Below are positions 36,791 to 45,925 of a stretch of 64,000 nucleotides of DNA, in pieces. Positions within the stretch are counted from its first letter, which is position 1. The number at the start of each line of letters is the position of its first letter. The position numbers and the translations under genes were made by a program. The notes under the pieces were generated by a model that worked only from the letters and a program-made list of their open reading frames with translations, made no database searches and had not been told where the DNA came from. Source of the stretch: Stappia sp. BW2 (lineage in GTDB: Bacteria; Pseudomonadota; Alphaproteobacteria; Rhizobiales; Stappiaceae); assembly GCF_008107695.1 (NCBI RefSeq), contig NZ_VIRG01000066.1:124001-188000 (forward strand), read 5' to 3'.

Positions 36791-37522
36791 ATGCCGACAC
36801 CTCGTCTGGAGCACAGCCACAGGCCCGACGACATCGCGAACCGGCTCGCGTCAGGACCGGACGCAAGTTACCTCAGAGACTGGGTCTATGGCGGTATTGA
36901 CGGCACCGTCACAACCTTTGCCATCGTGGCGGGTTCAATCGGTGCGGATCTTTCCGCGACGGTTATCCTGATCCTGGGCGCTGCCAACCTGTTTGCGGAC
37001 GGCTTCTCCATGGCGGCAGCCAACTACACTGGCTCCAAATCCGAAATCGAGGATTACGCGCGTCTGAAGGCCGTGGAGGAAAAACACATCGCCGTGGCGC
37101 CCGAAGGCGAACGCGAGGAAATCCGGCAGATATTCCGTGCCAAGGGATATGACGGCTCTGATCTGGACACGCTGGTCGATCTGGTTTCGTCCAAAAAATC
37201 CATCTGGATCGAAACCATGATGCAGGCAGAGTACGGCCTCACGGATTCCGCGCGCTTACCACTCAAGGCAGCTCTCTACACTTTTGCGGCTTTCGTTCTT
37301 TTCGGCTCGATCCCGCTGCTGCCGTTCGTCTTTCCTGTGCCAGCCAGTGCTATAACCGCCACCGCTCTCACGATCCTTGCCTTCTTCGCCATTGGATCCC
37401 TGCGGGCGCGCTGGTCGCAACGCCACTGGATTTCCTGCGGGCTGGAAACGACCGCAATCGGCACTGTTGCCGCGGGCATCGCTTTCGGTGTCGGGTACGG
37501 ACTGCAGGCGCTGCTTGGCTGA
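36791..37522 (+). CDS. VIT1/CCC1 family iron or manganese transporter
   Basis: A 243-residue membrane protein. Helix 1 carries RDWVYGGIDGTVTTFAIVAG and the next the LFADGFSMAAANY motif of the VIT family, followed by a cytosolic loop with many Glu residues (ARLKAVEEKHIAVAPEGERE) for metal binding, and three more helices. Relatives move Fe2+ or Mn2+ out of the cytosol. The start at 36791 has AGGAAG upstream. A His-rich start (RLEHSHRPDD) is seen. Confidence 0.9.
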   Translation: MPTPRLEHSHRPDDIANRLASGPDASYLRDWVYGGIDGTVTTFAIVAGSIGADLSATVILILGAANLFADGFSMAAANYTGSKSEIEDYARLKAVEEKHIAVAPEGEREEIRQIFRAKGYDGSDLDTLVDLVSSKKSIWIETMMQAEYGLTDSARLPLKAALYTFAAFVLFGSIPLLPFVFPVPASAITATALTILAFFAIGSLRARWSQRHWISCGLETTAIGTVAAGIAFGVGYGLQALLG

Positions 37523-37536
37523 CCCCTTCCTGACAG

Positions 37537-38133
37537 CTAGCCGAGAGGCGTAAGAAAGCGGACGCCGAGCGCTTTGACCTTGCTGTCGATCAGATCCGCA
37601 AGCTCCGGATCCAGAACGATCTTGCGCGGATATTGCGGCTGCGCCCGGTCCGGCAACACAGGCACGTGCCAGCCATCGGTTGTTTCCAGAAAATGATCGA
37701 TCCCGGCCTCGCCCCAGAACCGGAAGAACCCGGCCAGAACGCAATCCAGATAACTCTGCAGGATTGGATGGGTGTCGGTGCCCCAACGACAGTTTTCAGG
37801 AGCCGCCCGGAAAAGAAACAGCTCGTCCGGTCCGGGCTGCATTGCCGCATCGCATCGAAATGCGCTGCCGACCGCCTCGACTTTCAGATACCGTTTTTCG
37901 CGAAGCTCCAACTCCGCCAGGCGCGTCTTCGGTTCACGCGCCATCACACCCATGATGCGCGAGCCTTCCTGCTCGCGAACCGTCAGCGCGCAACGTCCCT
38001 GGCCGTTCTCCGCCTCTCCACACACCTTCCACTCACGCACCCAGCCATGAAGGGTGCCGGGCGTCACCTCGACGCCGGCAGGGATGGTGTCAACATTGAC
38101 TAGAGAGCCATATCCAAAATATGTGATCGTCAT
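37537..38133 (-). CDS. Gamma-glutamylcyclotransferase-like protein
   Basis: A 198-residue protein with the BtrG/AIG2-like fold. The substrate loop YFGYGSLVN is at the N-terminus, and a catalytic-type Glu lies in LAELELREKRY. Such enzymes release 5-oxoproline from gamma-glutamyl peptides. The C-terminal 90 residues extend past the usual domain. It is convergent with the VIT1-type gene and divergent from the aminotransferase. Confidence 0.82.
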   Translation of the reverse strand: MTITYFGYGSLVNVDTIPAGVEVTPGTLHGWVREWKVCGEAENGQGRCALTVREQEGSRIMGVMAREPKTRLAELELREKRYLKVEAVGSAFRCDAAMQPGPDELFLFRAAPENCRWGTDTHPILQSYLDCVLAGFFRFWGEAGIDHFLETTDGWHVPVLPDRAQPQYPRKIVLDPELADLIDSKVKALGVRFLTPLG

Positions 38134-38187
38134 CAGGTGCTTGTTCTAGTGCCTGGCTGTCTTTCTTAAACTGTTCCCGAGGGTGTC

Positions 38188-39381
38188 ATGATTTTTCCGC
38201 CTCTTTCCCAGCAGGATGTCGACCTCTTGAGGGACGACACTCCGGGTGTACGTCAGCTCATTCACTTTAACAATGCCGGAACCGGCCTGGCCCCTGCCCC
38301 GGTTCTGGCCGCCGTCAAGCAGCACCTGGACCTTGAAGCCAGCCTCGGCGGATACGAGGCCGCAGCGGCCGCCAACACCGCCATGGATACGTTTTACACC
38401 TCCCTTGCGGCCCTGATCGGCAGCAAACCACACGAAATTGCCTATGTCGAAAACGCCACCCGCGCCTGGGACATGGCCTTTTACGGCATCGACTTCCGTG
38501 AGGGAGACCGTGTTGTGACGGGCCGTGCGGAATATGTCTCCAACTATGTTGCCCTCCTGCAGATGAAACGGCGCAAGGGTATCGAGATTGATGTGGTGGA
38601 GGACGATGCGTTCGGGCAAATCGACCTCAAAGCCCTGAAGGCAGCCATTGGCCCCAGAACAAGGCTCATCGCGCTCACCCACGTTCCAACGTTTTCCGGG
38701 CTGATCAATCCTGCTGAAGATGTTGGAGAGATCGCGCGGAAGACCGGTGTGCTCTACCTGCTGGACGCCTGCCAATCCGCCGGGCAGATCCCGCTGAACG
38801 TGAAAGAGATCGGTTGCCACATGCTGTCCGGAACGGGCCGCAAATATCTGCGCGGCCCGCGCGGAACCGGATTTCTCTACGTCAGCGATGCCGTGCTGGA
38901 CCAGGTGGAACCGCCGTTTGTGGATCTCCAGGCCGCTGAATGGATCGATGAGGATCGCTATGAACTCGTCCCCCATGCCCGCCGCTTCGAAACCTGGGAG
39001 CGCTATGTCGCCGGCCAGATCGGTCTCGGTGTTGCGGTGAGCTATGCCATCGGCTTCGGAATGGAGCGACTGGGGGAACGCATCTGCGGGCTCGGCGCGC
39101 TGTTGAGGTCGGAGCTATCCGCGCGCGCCGAGGCAACCCTGCACGACAAGGGACAGCGCAAGGGGGGCATCGTGACGTTCACGTGGGAAGGTGAGAGCCC
39201 GATACAGACCAAGCAAAGGCTCAGTCAGTCCGGCATCAACGTTTCGGTCAGCCAGGCCAGTTCAGCCCGCATCGACCTGCCGCTTCGGGGCCTTGAGGCA
39301 GTGGTACGTGCCTCGGTTCACGCTTTCAACTGCGAAGAGGAAATTGAACGCTTTGTTAAGTGTCTCGGTAGTTTTCGCTAG
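38188..39381 (+). CDS. Class V aminotransferase-fold PLP enzyme
   Basis: A 397-residue cytosolic enzyme of the cysteine desulfurase/aminotransferase class V fold. HFNNAGTGLAPAPV opens the fold, LLDACQSAGQIPL has the PLP-ring Asp and GTGRKYLRGPRGTGFLYV the PLP-binding Lys. The Cys loop typical of NifS/IscS desulfurases is not obvious, so it is more likely a lyase or transaminase-like enzyme. GAGG precedes the ATG by five bases. Substrate unknown. Confidence 0.87.
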   Translation: MIFPPLSQQDVDLLRDDTPGVRQLIHFNNAGTGLAPAPVLAAVKQHLDLEASLGGYEAAAAANTAMDTFYTSLAALIGSKPHEIAYVENATRAWDMAFYGIDFREGDRVVTGRAEYVSNYVALLQMKRRKGIEIDVVEDDAFGQIDLKALKAAIGPRTRLIALTHVPTFSGLINPAEDVGEIARKTGVLYLLDACQSAGQIPLNVKEIGCHMLSGTGRKYLRGPRGTGFLYVSDAVLDQVEPPFVDLQAAEWIDEDRYELVPHARRFETWERYVAGQIGLGVAVSYAIGFGMERLGERICGLGALLRSELSARAEATLHDKGQRKGGIVTFTWEGESPIQTKQRLSQSGINVSVSQASSARIDLPLRGLEAVVRASVHAFNCEEEIERFVKCLGSFR

Positions 39382-39471
39382 GTGAAGGCCGGAAGGAACG
39401 CTTCCCGCACCCGGTGTTAAATTTCTTGCACTAGACAGTCGTCCCATCCGGGAAAGAGGGGATGACTGTTT

Positions 39472-41013
39472 TTGTTCCATCGGAAGAAAAAGACACCGGC
39501 TGCGGTGCCTCCAGAGCTGGACTCGCCAAAGGCTGGCCGACGGATTACCGTCTGGATCTACAGCTTTGCGGCTCTCCTGATTTTCCTGTCGACAGCTTCG
39601 CTCACCTTCATCGCCCAAATGGCCTGGGGCGAAGCCGACAGGCGCGCCCTTGAAGCCGAACAACTGCAGCTCACGCGCACCCTGAACGACTTCCACCGGC
39701 AGATTGCGCGGGATCAGATAACGGTGGCTCAGTGGGATGAGACTTTCAACGCCCTTCAGGCCCCTCTCGACCGCGAGTTCATCGCAAAAAACCTGGTCGG
39801 TGACCTCTGGGACGATTTCAATCTCGACAGAACTTTTGTGGTGACACCGGACGGGACATTGATCGCACAGGCGTTCAAGGATGATGTTCTGTTTGAAAAC
39901 AGGCACTTGAAGTCCGGCAATCCGATCCGGAAACTTGCTGAACGAACCACCGCCGCGTTCCGCAGACACCAGAACGGTTCGAACTCGGTTCTGGCGGACT
40001 GGTATGTGCCTCAGTCCGCTCTGCTGGAAACGTCTCAATCCGCCTTTGCCGTGATTGATGGAACCCGGGCGTTCGTCAGTACCATGCCGATCCTTCCCGA
40101 CGAAGGCGTCGTCCAACTGGAGGAGCCGTACCCGGCAATCTTGATCAATGCCACTTACATCGATGAAGACTGGCTCAGCGGTCTGAGAGAACAGCTCGGC
40201 TACAAGGATCTCCGGTTTTATCCGGGTGAGCCTGAACGCAGGCAACCGACGAACTATCTGTTACAGGCGGCGGACGGCTCCACATTCGGCTATTTCAGAT
40301 GGGACCACTCCAAACCCGGGCGCGAAATCTGGATGATGGCCTTGCCGTTGATCGTCCTGCTGGCATCCTTTATCGCCATCGTTGCCTTTGCTCTTGCCAC
40401 GAAGATCAGCCGCCTGTCCGCCTCACTGGAGGAAAGCGAGCGAAAGAACCGCTACTTCGCACGGCACGATGCCCTGACGGGGCTGCCGAACCGGCATCAT
40501 TTTTCCGATACTCTGGCCTTCGCCCTGGACGGTCTGCCGGATCGCGGGTTTGCGATTTTTGCCTGCGATCTCGACCGCTTCAAACCCGTGAACGACACCT
40601 ACGGGCATGAAGCCGGAGACAAGGTCATCTGCACGGTTGCCGACCGGTTGAAGCTTCTGGTCAGCAAGATTGGCGTTGTCAGCCGGATCGGAGGCGACGA
40701 GTTCATCATCCTCCTGACCCGGCAAACGGACAGAGACAGGCTCGCTGCGCTGGCCGCCGACATCTGCCGATCGATTGCCGAGCCCATAGACATCGGCTCT
40801 GGTCAGAAAGTCGGTGTCGGTGTCAGCATTGGTATCGCCAGCGCGCCGGAATCAGGCATGAACGAGCAGGACCTTATACGTGGGGCCGATATGGCGCTCT
40901 ACCGGGCCAAGGAAAAAGGCCGAAATACGTTTGAGTTCTCCGGCCCCTACGGTCTTGAAGCAGCCAAGCTTCGCGAACATTTGGAGCCGAAAGTCGCTGA
41001 CGTCTCACGCTGA
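39472..41013 (+). CDS. Membrane diguanylate cyclase with CHASE4-like sensor (first of pair)
   Basis: A 513-residue protein with a membrane helix (27-48), a periplasmic CHASE4-like domain (49-275, AQWDETFNALQAPLDREFI), a second helix (285-307) and a GGDEF domain (330-500) with intact SRIGGDEFIILL. The RxxD inhibitory site is replaced (SKIG). Translation seems to begin with TTG at 39472, ten bases after GAGGGG; an ATG at 39462 sits in another frame, one T of a T5 run away. It is paralogous to the next gene. Confidence 0.9.
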   Translation: MFHRKKKTPAAVPPELDSPKAGRRITVWIYSFAALLIFLSTASLTFIAQMAWGEADRRALEAEQLQLTRTLNDFHRQIARDQITVAQWDETFNALQAPLDREFIAKNLVGDLWDDFNLDRTFVVTPDGTLIAQAFKDDVLFENRHLKSGNPIRKLAERTTAAFRRHQNGSNSVLADWYVPQSALLETSQSAFAVIDGTRAFVSTMPILPDEGVVQLEEPYPAILINATYIDEDWLSGLREQLGYKDLRFYPGEPERRQPTNYLLQAADGSTFGYFRWDHSKPGREIWMMALPLIVLLASFIAIVAFALATKISRLSASLEESERKNRYFARHDALTGLPNRHHFSDTLAFALDGLPDRGFAIFACDLDRFKPVNDTYGHEAGDKVICTVADRLKLLVSKIGVVSRIGGDEFIILLTRQTDRDRLAALAADICRSIAEPIDIGSGQKVGVGVSIGIASAPESGMNEQDLIRGADMALYRAKEKGRNTFEFSGPYGLEAAKLREHLEPKVADVSR

Positions 41014-41206
41014 CACCGCGCTCCCATCAGCCTTAAATGACATTGTAATTTATACGATTTCTGCGAAATCGACAGAAATCTAACCTTACAAAAAACTTCA
41101 AGTTTAATATTCTTTCGTCTTTCTTATGTATTCGCCATTACGATCACTTTACTCTTGGGTGTTAAAAATACAAAATAACCTATAGAGACCCAATCGGGAT
41201 CGCAAC

Positions 41207-42754
41207 TTGACCGAGTTCCGGCGTAGATATAGCGACCAAAACGCGAAAATTCCCCGGCAGCGTATTTCCCGGCTGGCATTTCTGCTTGCCAGCTTGCTGA
41301 TTGCCGTGACTTCCGTTTCGCTGCTTTTCGTCGGGTATGTTGCTTCCCAGGCGTCCAGACAACAAGCGATTGCCAACGAGCAACGCCTGTTCCGCAGCGC
41401 CCTCGCCGATCATCTGCGCACCATTGTTCGCGAACAGATCGCCATCGCCTCATCGGACGAGTCGGTGCACAAGCTCGTGCGCAATTTCGATCCCGACTAC
41501 GTCCGCAGCAGCTTCGACACCCTGTGGTCGACCTATCTCCACAGCAAAGTGGTGCTCATATCTGGAGACGGTCATGTCCTTGCAGAATCTTTCGCCAGCT
41601 ACACCCATGTCATCCGGCGTCCGATCTCCGAAACGCCGGAGCTTGAGGTCATCCATGAAAAACAGAAGGCGCTCTACCTGCAAAACCGGGTGCGCGTGCC
41701 GGGCGGTTTCGGGCACAAGTCCCTTCAAGGTGTAGATCCTGGCGAATACGCGGTGATGGGGTTTGTCCACATTGATGGCAAGCCGGCCATTTTCGGAGCG
41801 ATGCCGATCATTCCGGACAATTATCAGGAGACATTGCCGGATGGCCCGCCGACAATGCTCTTGTCGGCGCATTACATCGACGATTTTTTGCTCAGTCAGC
41901 TTAATGCCCAACTCAATTTCGCAAATTTCGGGTTCGACACCGAGACAGACACCGTTGAAAGTGCGCCGCATCATCTCGTCACAGACCCAAACGGAAACCC
42001 GTTGGGGGTATTTCACTGGGACAGTCAGACCGTCGGGGAATCCGTCTGGCCGACCGTTGTCCCTGTTATAGTGATCTTGAGCGCCGCTCTCGGCATCCTT
42101 GCCTTCGGCATTGCCTGGCGAATCGGCCATTTGACGACCTCGCTGCAAGCAAGTGAACGCCACAACAGATACCTGGCCCTGCACGACACATTGACGGGCC
42201 TCGCAAACCGCCTGCAATTCAACCGCGTCCTGGAAACATCGGTCAAGAACCTTCCCGGCAAACCCTTCGCGGTCATTCACTGTGACCTGGACAAATTCAA
42301 GGCGGTAAACGACACCCATGGCCATGCTGCTGGCGACATCGTCATCAAAACGATGGCCGAACGCATGACCCAGGCGGTCGGTAAACCCGGCCTGGTCTGC
42401 CGTATCGGCGGCGACGAGTTCATGGTGATCTATCGGGGCAGCGTTGTCCGGGAAAGTCTGAGCGATCTATGCCGGGCACTGGTTGCCGCGGGTGAGCTGC
42501 CCGTGCCGATCTCAAGCGAAGAAACTGTGCAAATCGGATTGAGCATCGGCATCGCGATTGCGCCCACGGACGGGAGCACAGCCGAGCTGCTCGTCACCCG
42601 CTCGGACGCAGCCCTCTACCAGTCCAAGAAACTGGGTCGGGGCCGGTATTCGTTCTATTCGGATTCTCTGGAAATGGAGGTCGGGACGGACGGCATGTTG
42701 GCTTCTTCCGGCAACGTTCGGGAACCACGCGCCGCATCCGGGCCTGCAGAATGA
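41207..42754 (+). CDS. Membrane diguanylate cyclase with CHASE4-like sensor (second of pair)
   Basis: A 515-residue paralogue of the upstream cyclase with the same layout: helix (about 22-45), periplasmic sensor (46-280), helix (287-307), GGDEF (335-495) with CRIGGDEFMVIY. The inhibitory site reads GKPG and is absent. A TTG start is inferred at 41207, since no ATG lies before the first helix and the frame is closed just upstream. About 190 AT-rich bases separate it from the first cyclase, so it may have its own promoter. Confidence 0.88.
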   Translation: MTEFRRRYSDQNAKIPRQRISRLAFLLASLLIAVTSVSLLFVGYVASQASRQQAIANEQRLFRSALADHLRTIVREQIAIASSDESVHKLVRNFDPDYVRSSFDTLWSTYLHSKVVLISGDGHVLAESFASYTHVIRRPISETPELEVIHEKQKALYLQNRVRVPGGFGHKSLQGVDPGEYAVMGFVHIDGKPAIFGAMPIIPDNYQETLPDGPPTMLLSAHYIDDFLLSQLNAQLNFANFGFDTETDTVESAPHHLVTDPNGNPLGVFHWDSQTVGESVWPTVVPVIVILSAALGILAFGIAWRIGHLTTSLQASERHNRYLALHDTLTGLANRLQFNRVLETSVKNLPGKPFAVIHCDLDKFKAVNDTHGHAAGDIVIKTMAERMTQAVGKPGLVCRIGGDEFMVIYRGSVVRESLSDLCRALVAAGELPVPISSEETVQIGLSIGIAIAPTDGSTAELLVTRSDAALYQSKKLGRGRYSFYSDSLEMEVGTDGMLASSGNVREPRAASGPAE

Positions 42755-42804
42755 AACCGCCACGGAACACTGTGCCCCGCGGCGACTTCGGATTATAGGA
42801 CGGA

Positions 42805-44181
42805 TTAACCGCGCAGGCGCTCGGTTGGTTCGCGCATGGTGACGAGTTCTTCCGCGGCAGTCGGATGAACGGCAATCGTCCTGTCGAAATCGGCCTTGGT
42901 CGCGCCCATCTGCAACGTAACACCGAGGATCTGCGCCAGTTCGCCGGCGTCCGGCCCCATGATGTGAACGCCGAGAACCTTCTGGGTATCCGCGTCGACA
43001 ATCATTTTCATGAGCATCTTCTCGTCACGTCCGGACAAGGTGTGTTTCATCGGGCGAAAGCTGGACTTGTAGATGTCGAGATTGGGCGTGCGCTGCAGCG
43101 CCTCGTCCTGTGTCAGACCGACAGTGCCCATTTCCGGCTGCGAGAACACCGCTGTTGCGATCAGGCTGTGATCGACGGTCCAGGGATTGTTCCCGAAGAC
43201 GGTGTCGGCAAAGGCATGGCCTTCACGGATGGCAACCGGCGTCAGATTGGCGCGATTGGTCACATCGCCGACGGCATAGATGGACTCAACGCTCGTGCGG
43301 GAGTCTGCCTCAACCTTGATGGCGCCCGCGCTGTCCATTTCGACACCGGCCTTTTCCAGGCCGAGGTCTGTTGTATGCGGATTGCGGCCGATGGCAAACA
43401 TGATCTGCCCCGCTTCCAGCTGAAGCCCGCCACTGGTGTGACCTATCAAGTTGCCGTCATCCGTTTTTTCAATTTTGGAGAACGTGTCGTTGAGCACCAC
43501 CTTGATGCCCTTCTTTTCCATTTCCTGCCGGACCGCGGTGCGAAGTTCGCGGTCGAAACCACGCAGGATCTCCTCGCCGCGATAAATCAGCGTCGTGTCG
43601 ACCCCGAGGCCGTTGAAGATGCCCGCAAACTCGACCGCGATATATCCGCCGCCGGCAACCACGATCTTGCTTGGCAGCTCGGCAAGGTGAAAGGCCTCGT
43701 TGGAGCTGATGACATGCTCTGCCCCCGGCAGGCTTTTGTCGACGTTCGGAGATGCGCCGACCGCCACCAGAATGTATTTCGCGGTCAAGGTCTGTCCGGT
43801 GGACAGCAGGCGCACGGTGTGGGCGTCTTCAATCACCGCTCGGCTGTCGTGAACCTTCACATCGGTCCGCTCGAGATTGCCCCGGTAGATGCCTTCGAGG
43901 CGGGTGATTTCCTGATCCTTTGCCGCGACGAGCTTTTCCCACGAGAAGGCACGTTCGCCGACCGTCCAGCCAAAACCTTCCGCATCTTCGAATTCTTCGG
44001 AAAACTTGGAGGCATAGACGAACAGCTTTTTGGGAACGCACCCGCGGATGACACAGGTGCCACCATAGCGGTATTCCTCGGCAATACCGACCCGGGCACC
44101 GTGCGTCGCGGCAATTCTGGCAGCACGGACACCGCCGGAGCCGCCGCCAATAACAAAAAGATCGTAATCGTAGTCGGTCAT
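42805..44181 (-). CDS. gor: Glutathione-disulfide reductase
   Basis: A 458-residue FAD flavoprotein that reduces oxidised glutathione with NADPH. FAD-binding GGGSGGVRAARIAA, the redox disulfide GGTCVIRGCVPKK, and the C-terminal interface His in HPTAAEELVTM are all present. The second Rossmann region is VVAGGGYIAVEFAGIF. The start at 44181 has GAGG upstream; a 141-base in-frame extension is rejected because it lacks homology-like features. It sits downstream of DUF2059 and rpiA on the same strand. Confidence 0.95.
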   Translation of the reverse strand: MTDYDYDLFVIGGGSGGVRAARIAATHGARVGIAEEYRYGGTCVIRGCVPKKLFVYASKFSEEFEDAEGFGWTVGERAFSWEKLVAAKDQEITRLEGIYRGNLERTDVKVHDSRAVIEDAHTVRLLSTGQTLTAKYILVAVGASPNVDKSLPGAEHVISSNEAFHLAELPSKIVVAGGGYIAVEFAGIFNGLGVDTTLIYRGEEILRGFDRELRTAVRQEMEKKGIKVVLNDTFSKIEKTDDGNLIGHTSGGLQLEAGQIMFAIGRNPHTTDLGLEKAGVEMDSAGAIKVEADSRTSVESIYAVGDVTNRANLTPVAIREGHAFADTVFGNNPWTVDHSLIATAVFSQPEMGTVGLTQDEALQRTPNLDIYKSSFRPMKHTLSGRDEKMLMKMIVDADTQKVLGVHIMGPDAGELAQILGVTLQMGATKADFDRTIAVHPTAAEELVTMREPTERLRG

Positions 44182-44324
44182 CAATGCCTCATCGTGATCA
44201 AAAGTCCGCCTGCCGCCGTCCGGCAAAGTTTCGCCAGCCCCGCAGATAGGCAACGTCGGCCGCGGTACAAGTGTGCAAGCCTGCCTGGAGTGAACGCCAG
44301 AGCCCGGGATGTCCGGGTTCATTC

Positions 44325-44355
44325 CAAAAGAATTGGGCCGCTTGCGCGGCCCAAT
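44325..44355 (-). terminator. Rho-independent terminator after the DUF2059 gene
   Basis: ATTGGGCCGC (44332-44341) and GCGGCCCAAT (44346-44355) form a perfect 10-bp stem with a four-base loop (GCAA on the transcript). TTCTTTT follows on the minus strand. It separates the DUF2059 gene from gor. Confidence 0.85.
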
Positions 44356-44438
44356 AGCCGGTCATGACACCGGTCTCACTTGTTCGTGTTAAAAGCGTGT
44401 TCCCAGCCATTGGCATGGCCAATGCGGAAACCCCGCCT

Positions 44439-44954
44439 TTACTGAGCAGCGTTAATCTTGGCCAGCTCTTCCTGAACCAGGGTCACCATTTCGGTGGAGA
44501 TCTTGTCCTGCCACTCACGGGCAGCACTCACGGAATACTGCGTGATGGTCGGGATCTTTTCGGTCAGCTTCTGGCCAAGGTCGGTGCTGTAGAACTCGGC
44601 AAGCTGGTTCAACTCTTCCTCGGTGAAGTTGTCGGCCCAGGCCTTGTAAACCAGGTTGTTGAGCTCAGTCCGCTTCGGAGCCAGTGTCAGCGCAACATTC
44701 TGCACGACTTCTACGATCTCTTCGGCGCGCGTCGGTTCGGATTGGATGAAAGCGGTCCGGGTCTGCTCGGCAAGGATCGGCAGGATGTCGTCGAACGGTT
44801 CCAGAACCTTGGTCACGACGGCAACCTTTTTGGCTGCGGCAAGGTGGCTTTCCGAAACGGCATCCTGTGCAGCCGCGCCGGAGGCGACAAAACCCGCGGC
44901 CATCATTGCTGCGCCCAATACAGCTCCCCGCGTGATAGATTTGATAAGCTTCAT
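44439..44954 (-). CDS. DUF2059 exported protein
   Basis: A 171-residue periplasmic protein with a signal peptide (1-29, cleaved after GAAA) and the DUF2059 helical domain (WADNFTEEELNQLAEFYSTD and LGQKLTEKIP). Function is unknown; members are helical and common in alphaproteobacteria. It lies between rpiA and gor, the same neighbourhood seen in rhizobia as I recall it. A terminator follows. Confidence 0.88.
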   Translation of the reverse strand: MKLIKSITRGAVLGAAMMAAGFVASGAAAQDAVSESHLAAAKKVAVVTKVLEPFDDILPILAEQTRTAFIQSEPTRAEEIVEVVQNVALTLAPKRTELNNLVYKAWADNFTEEELNQLAEFYSTDLGQKLTEKIPTITQYSVSAAREWQDKISTEMVTLVQEELAKINAAQ

Positions 44955-45008
44955 TTTTCTACTCCTAGGCGGCTTTCATCTTAGTCTGGAAAGCCAACTC
45001 CACACCAC

Positions 45009-45701
45009 TTAGATGGGCAAGACGGTCTTTACCCCATCTGTGCCAGCCACGTAAGCTTTTGTTGCAATTTCAACGAAGAGGCCGTGTTCGACAACCCCCG
45101 GAATGGCAACCAACCGGTCGCCCAGAGTCTGGACCTCAGGTATGCTTTCAAGCTGCGCGTCCAGGATAAAGTGCCCGCCGTCCGTGACGAAAGGCTGCTC
45201 CGATCCGCCGCGCAATGCCAGGTTCTGCGGCAGGCCAAGGCCTTCAAACACTTTCAGGATGGCACGCCGCGTTGCTTCCAGGCCGAAAGGAACAACCTCG
45301 ATCGGCAGGGGAAAGCGGCCAAGCGTCGCGACTTCCTTGCTGCCGTCCGCGATGACGATCATGCTGGCTGAAGCCGACGCGACGATCTTCTCGCGCAGCA
45401 GTGCCCCCCCGCCGCCCTTGATGAGCGACAGATGAGGGTCCAGTTCGTCCGCTCCGTCGACGGTCAGATCCAGTTCCGGCATCTCGTCGAGCGTGGTCAG
45501 GCGAATCCCGAGGCTCGACGCCAACTCCCGTGTGCGCTCGGATGTCGGCACGCCAATAACGTCCAGACCATCTTGCACCCGGCGCGCAAGAGCGTGGACG
45601 AAAAACTCGGCAGTCGAACCGGTCCCAATTCCAAGACGCATTCCGGATGTAACATCGTCGGCAGCGCGTTCCGCCGCCAGTTTCTTGTACTGGTCGCTCA
45701 T
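45009..45701 (-). CDS. rpiA: Ribose-5-phosphate isomerase A
   Basis: A 230-residue enzyme interconverting ribose 5-phosphate and ribulose 5-phosphate. The [12 protein letters not shown] phosphate loop, the DGADELDP catalytic segment with its Asp, and [13 protein letters not shown] with its Lys and Glu are complete. AGGA precedes the ATG. It is upstream of DUF2059 and gor on the same strand, divergent from the chemoreceptor gene. Confidence 0.96.
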   Translation of the reverse strand: MSDQYKKLAAERAADDVTSGMRLGIGTGSTAEFFVHALARRVQDGLDVIGVPTSERTRELASSLGIRLTTLDEMPELDLTVDGADELDPHLSLIKGGGGALLREKIVASASASMIVIADGSKEVATLGRFPLPIEVVPFGLEATRRAILKVFEGLGLPQNLALRGGSEQPFVTDGGHFILDAQLESIPEVQTLGDRLVAIPGVVEHGLFVEIATKAYVAGTDGVKTVLPI

Positions 45702-45925
45702 ATACCGTTCCTAGGGCCAACCTGATGGGGGAGAAGACTGTCCAATCATCTCCATCCGGCCGCCGGGTGCTTAACATGGCCGGTATCCGCCGGTCCAGTG
45801 ACATTCCCCCTCTTCAACGGGTAAACACTCTGCCTCCACCCCTATTCGGATTCTGTTAACCATCATTTCAGACGAGCTATAGATAATACAATCAAATGTC
45901 TAGGGTGTGGAAAGCACGGAATCTC

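Noticed and set aside
44198..44422. 74-codon minus-strand frame between gor and DUF2059
   Set aside because: Its central part translates the perfect terminator hairpin at 44332-44355, so it is not a credible gene.
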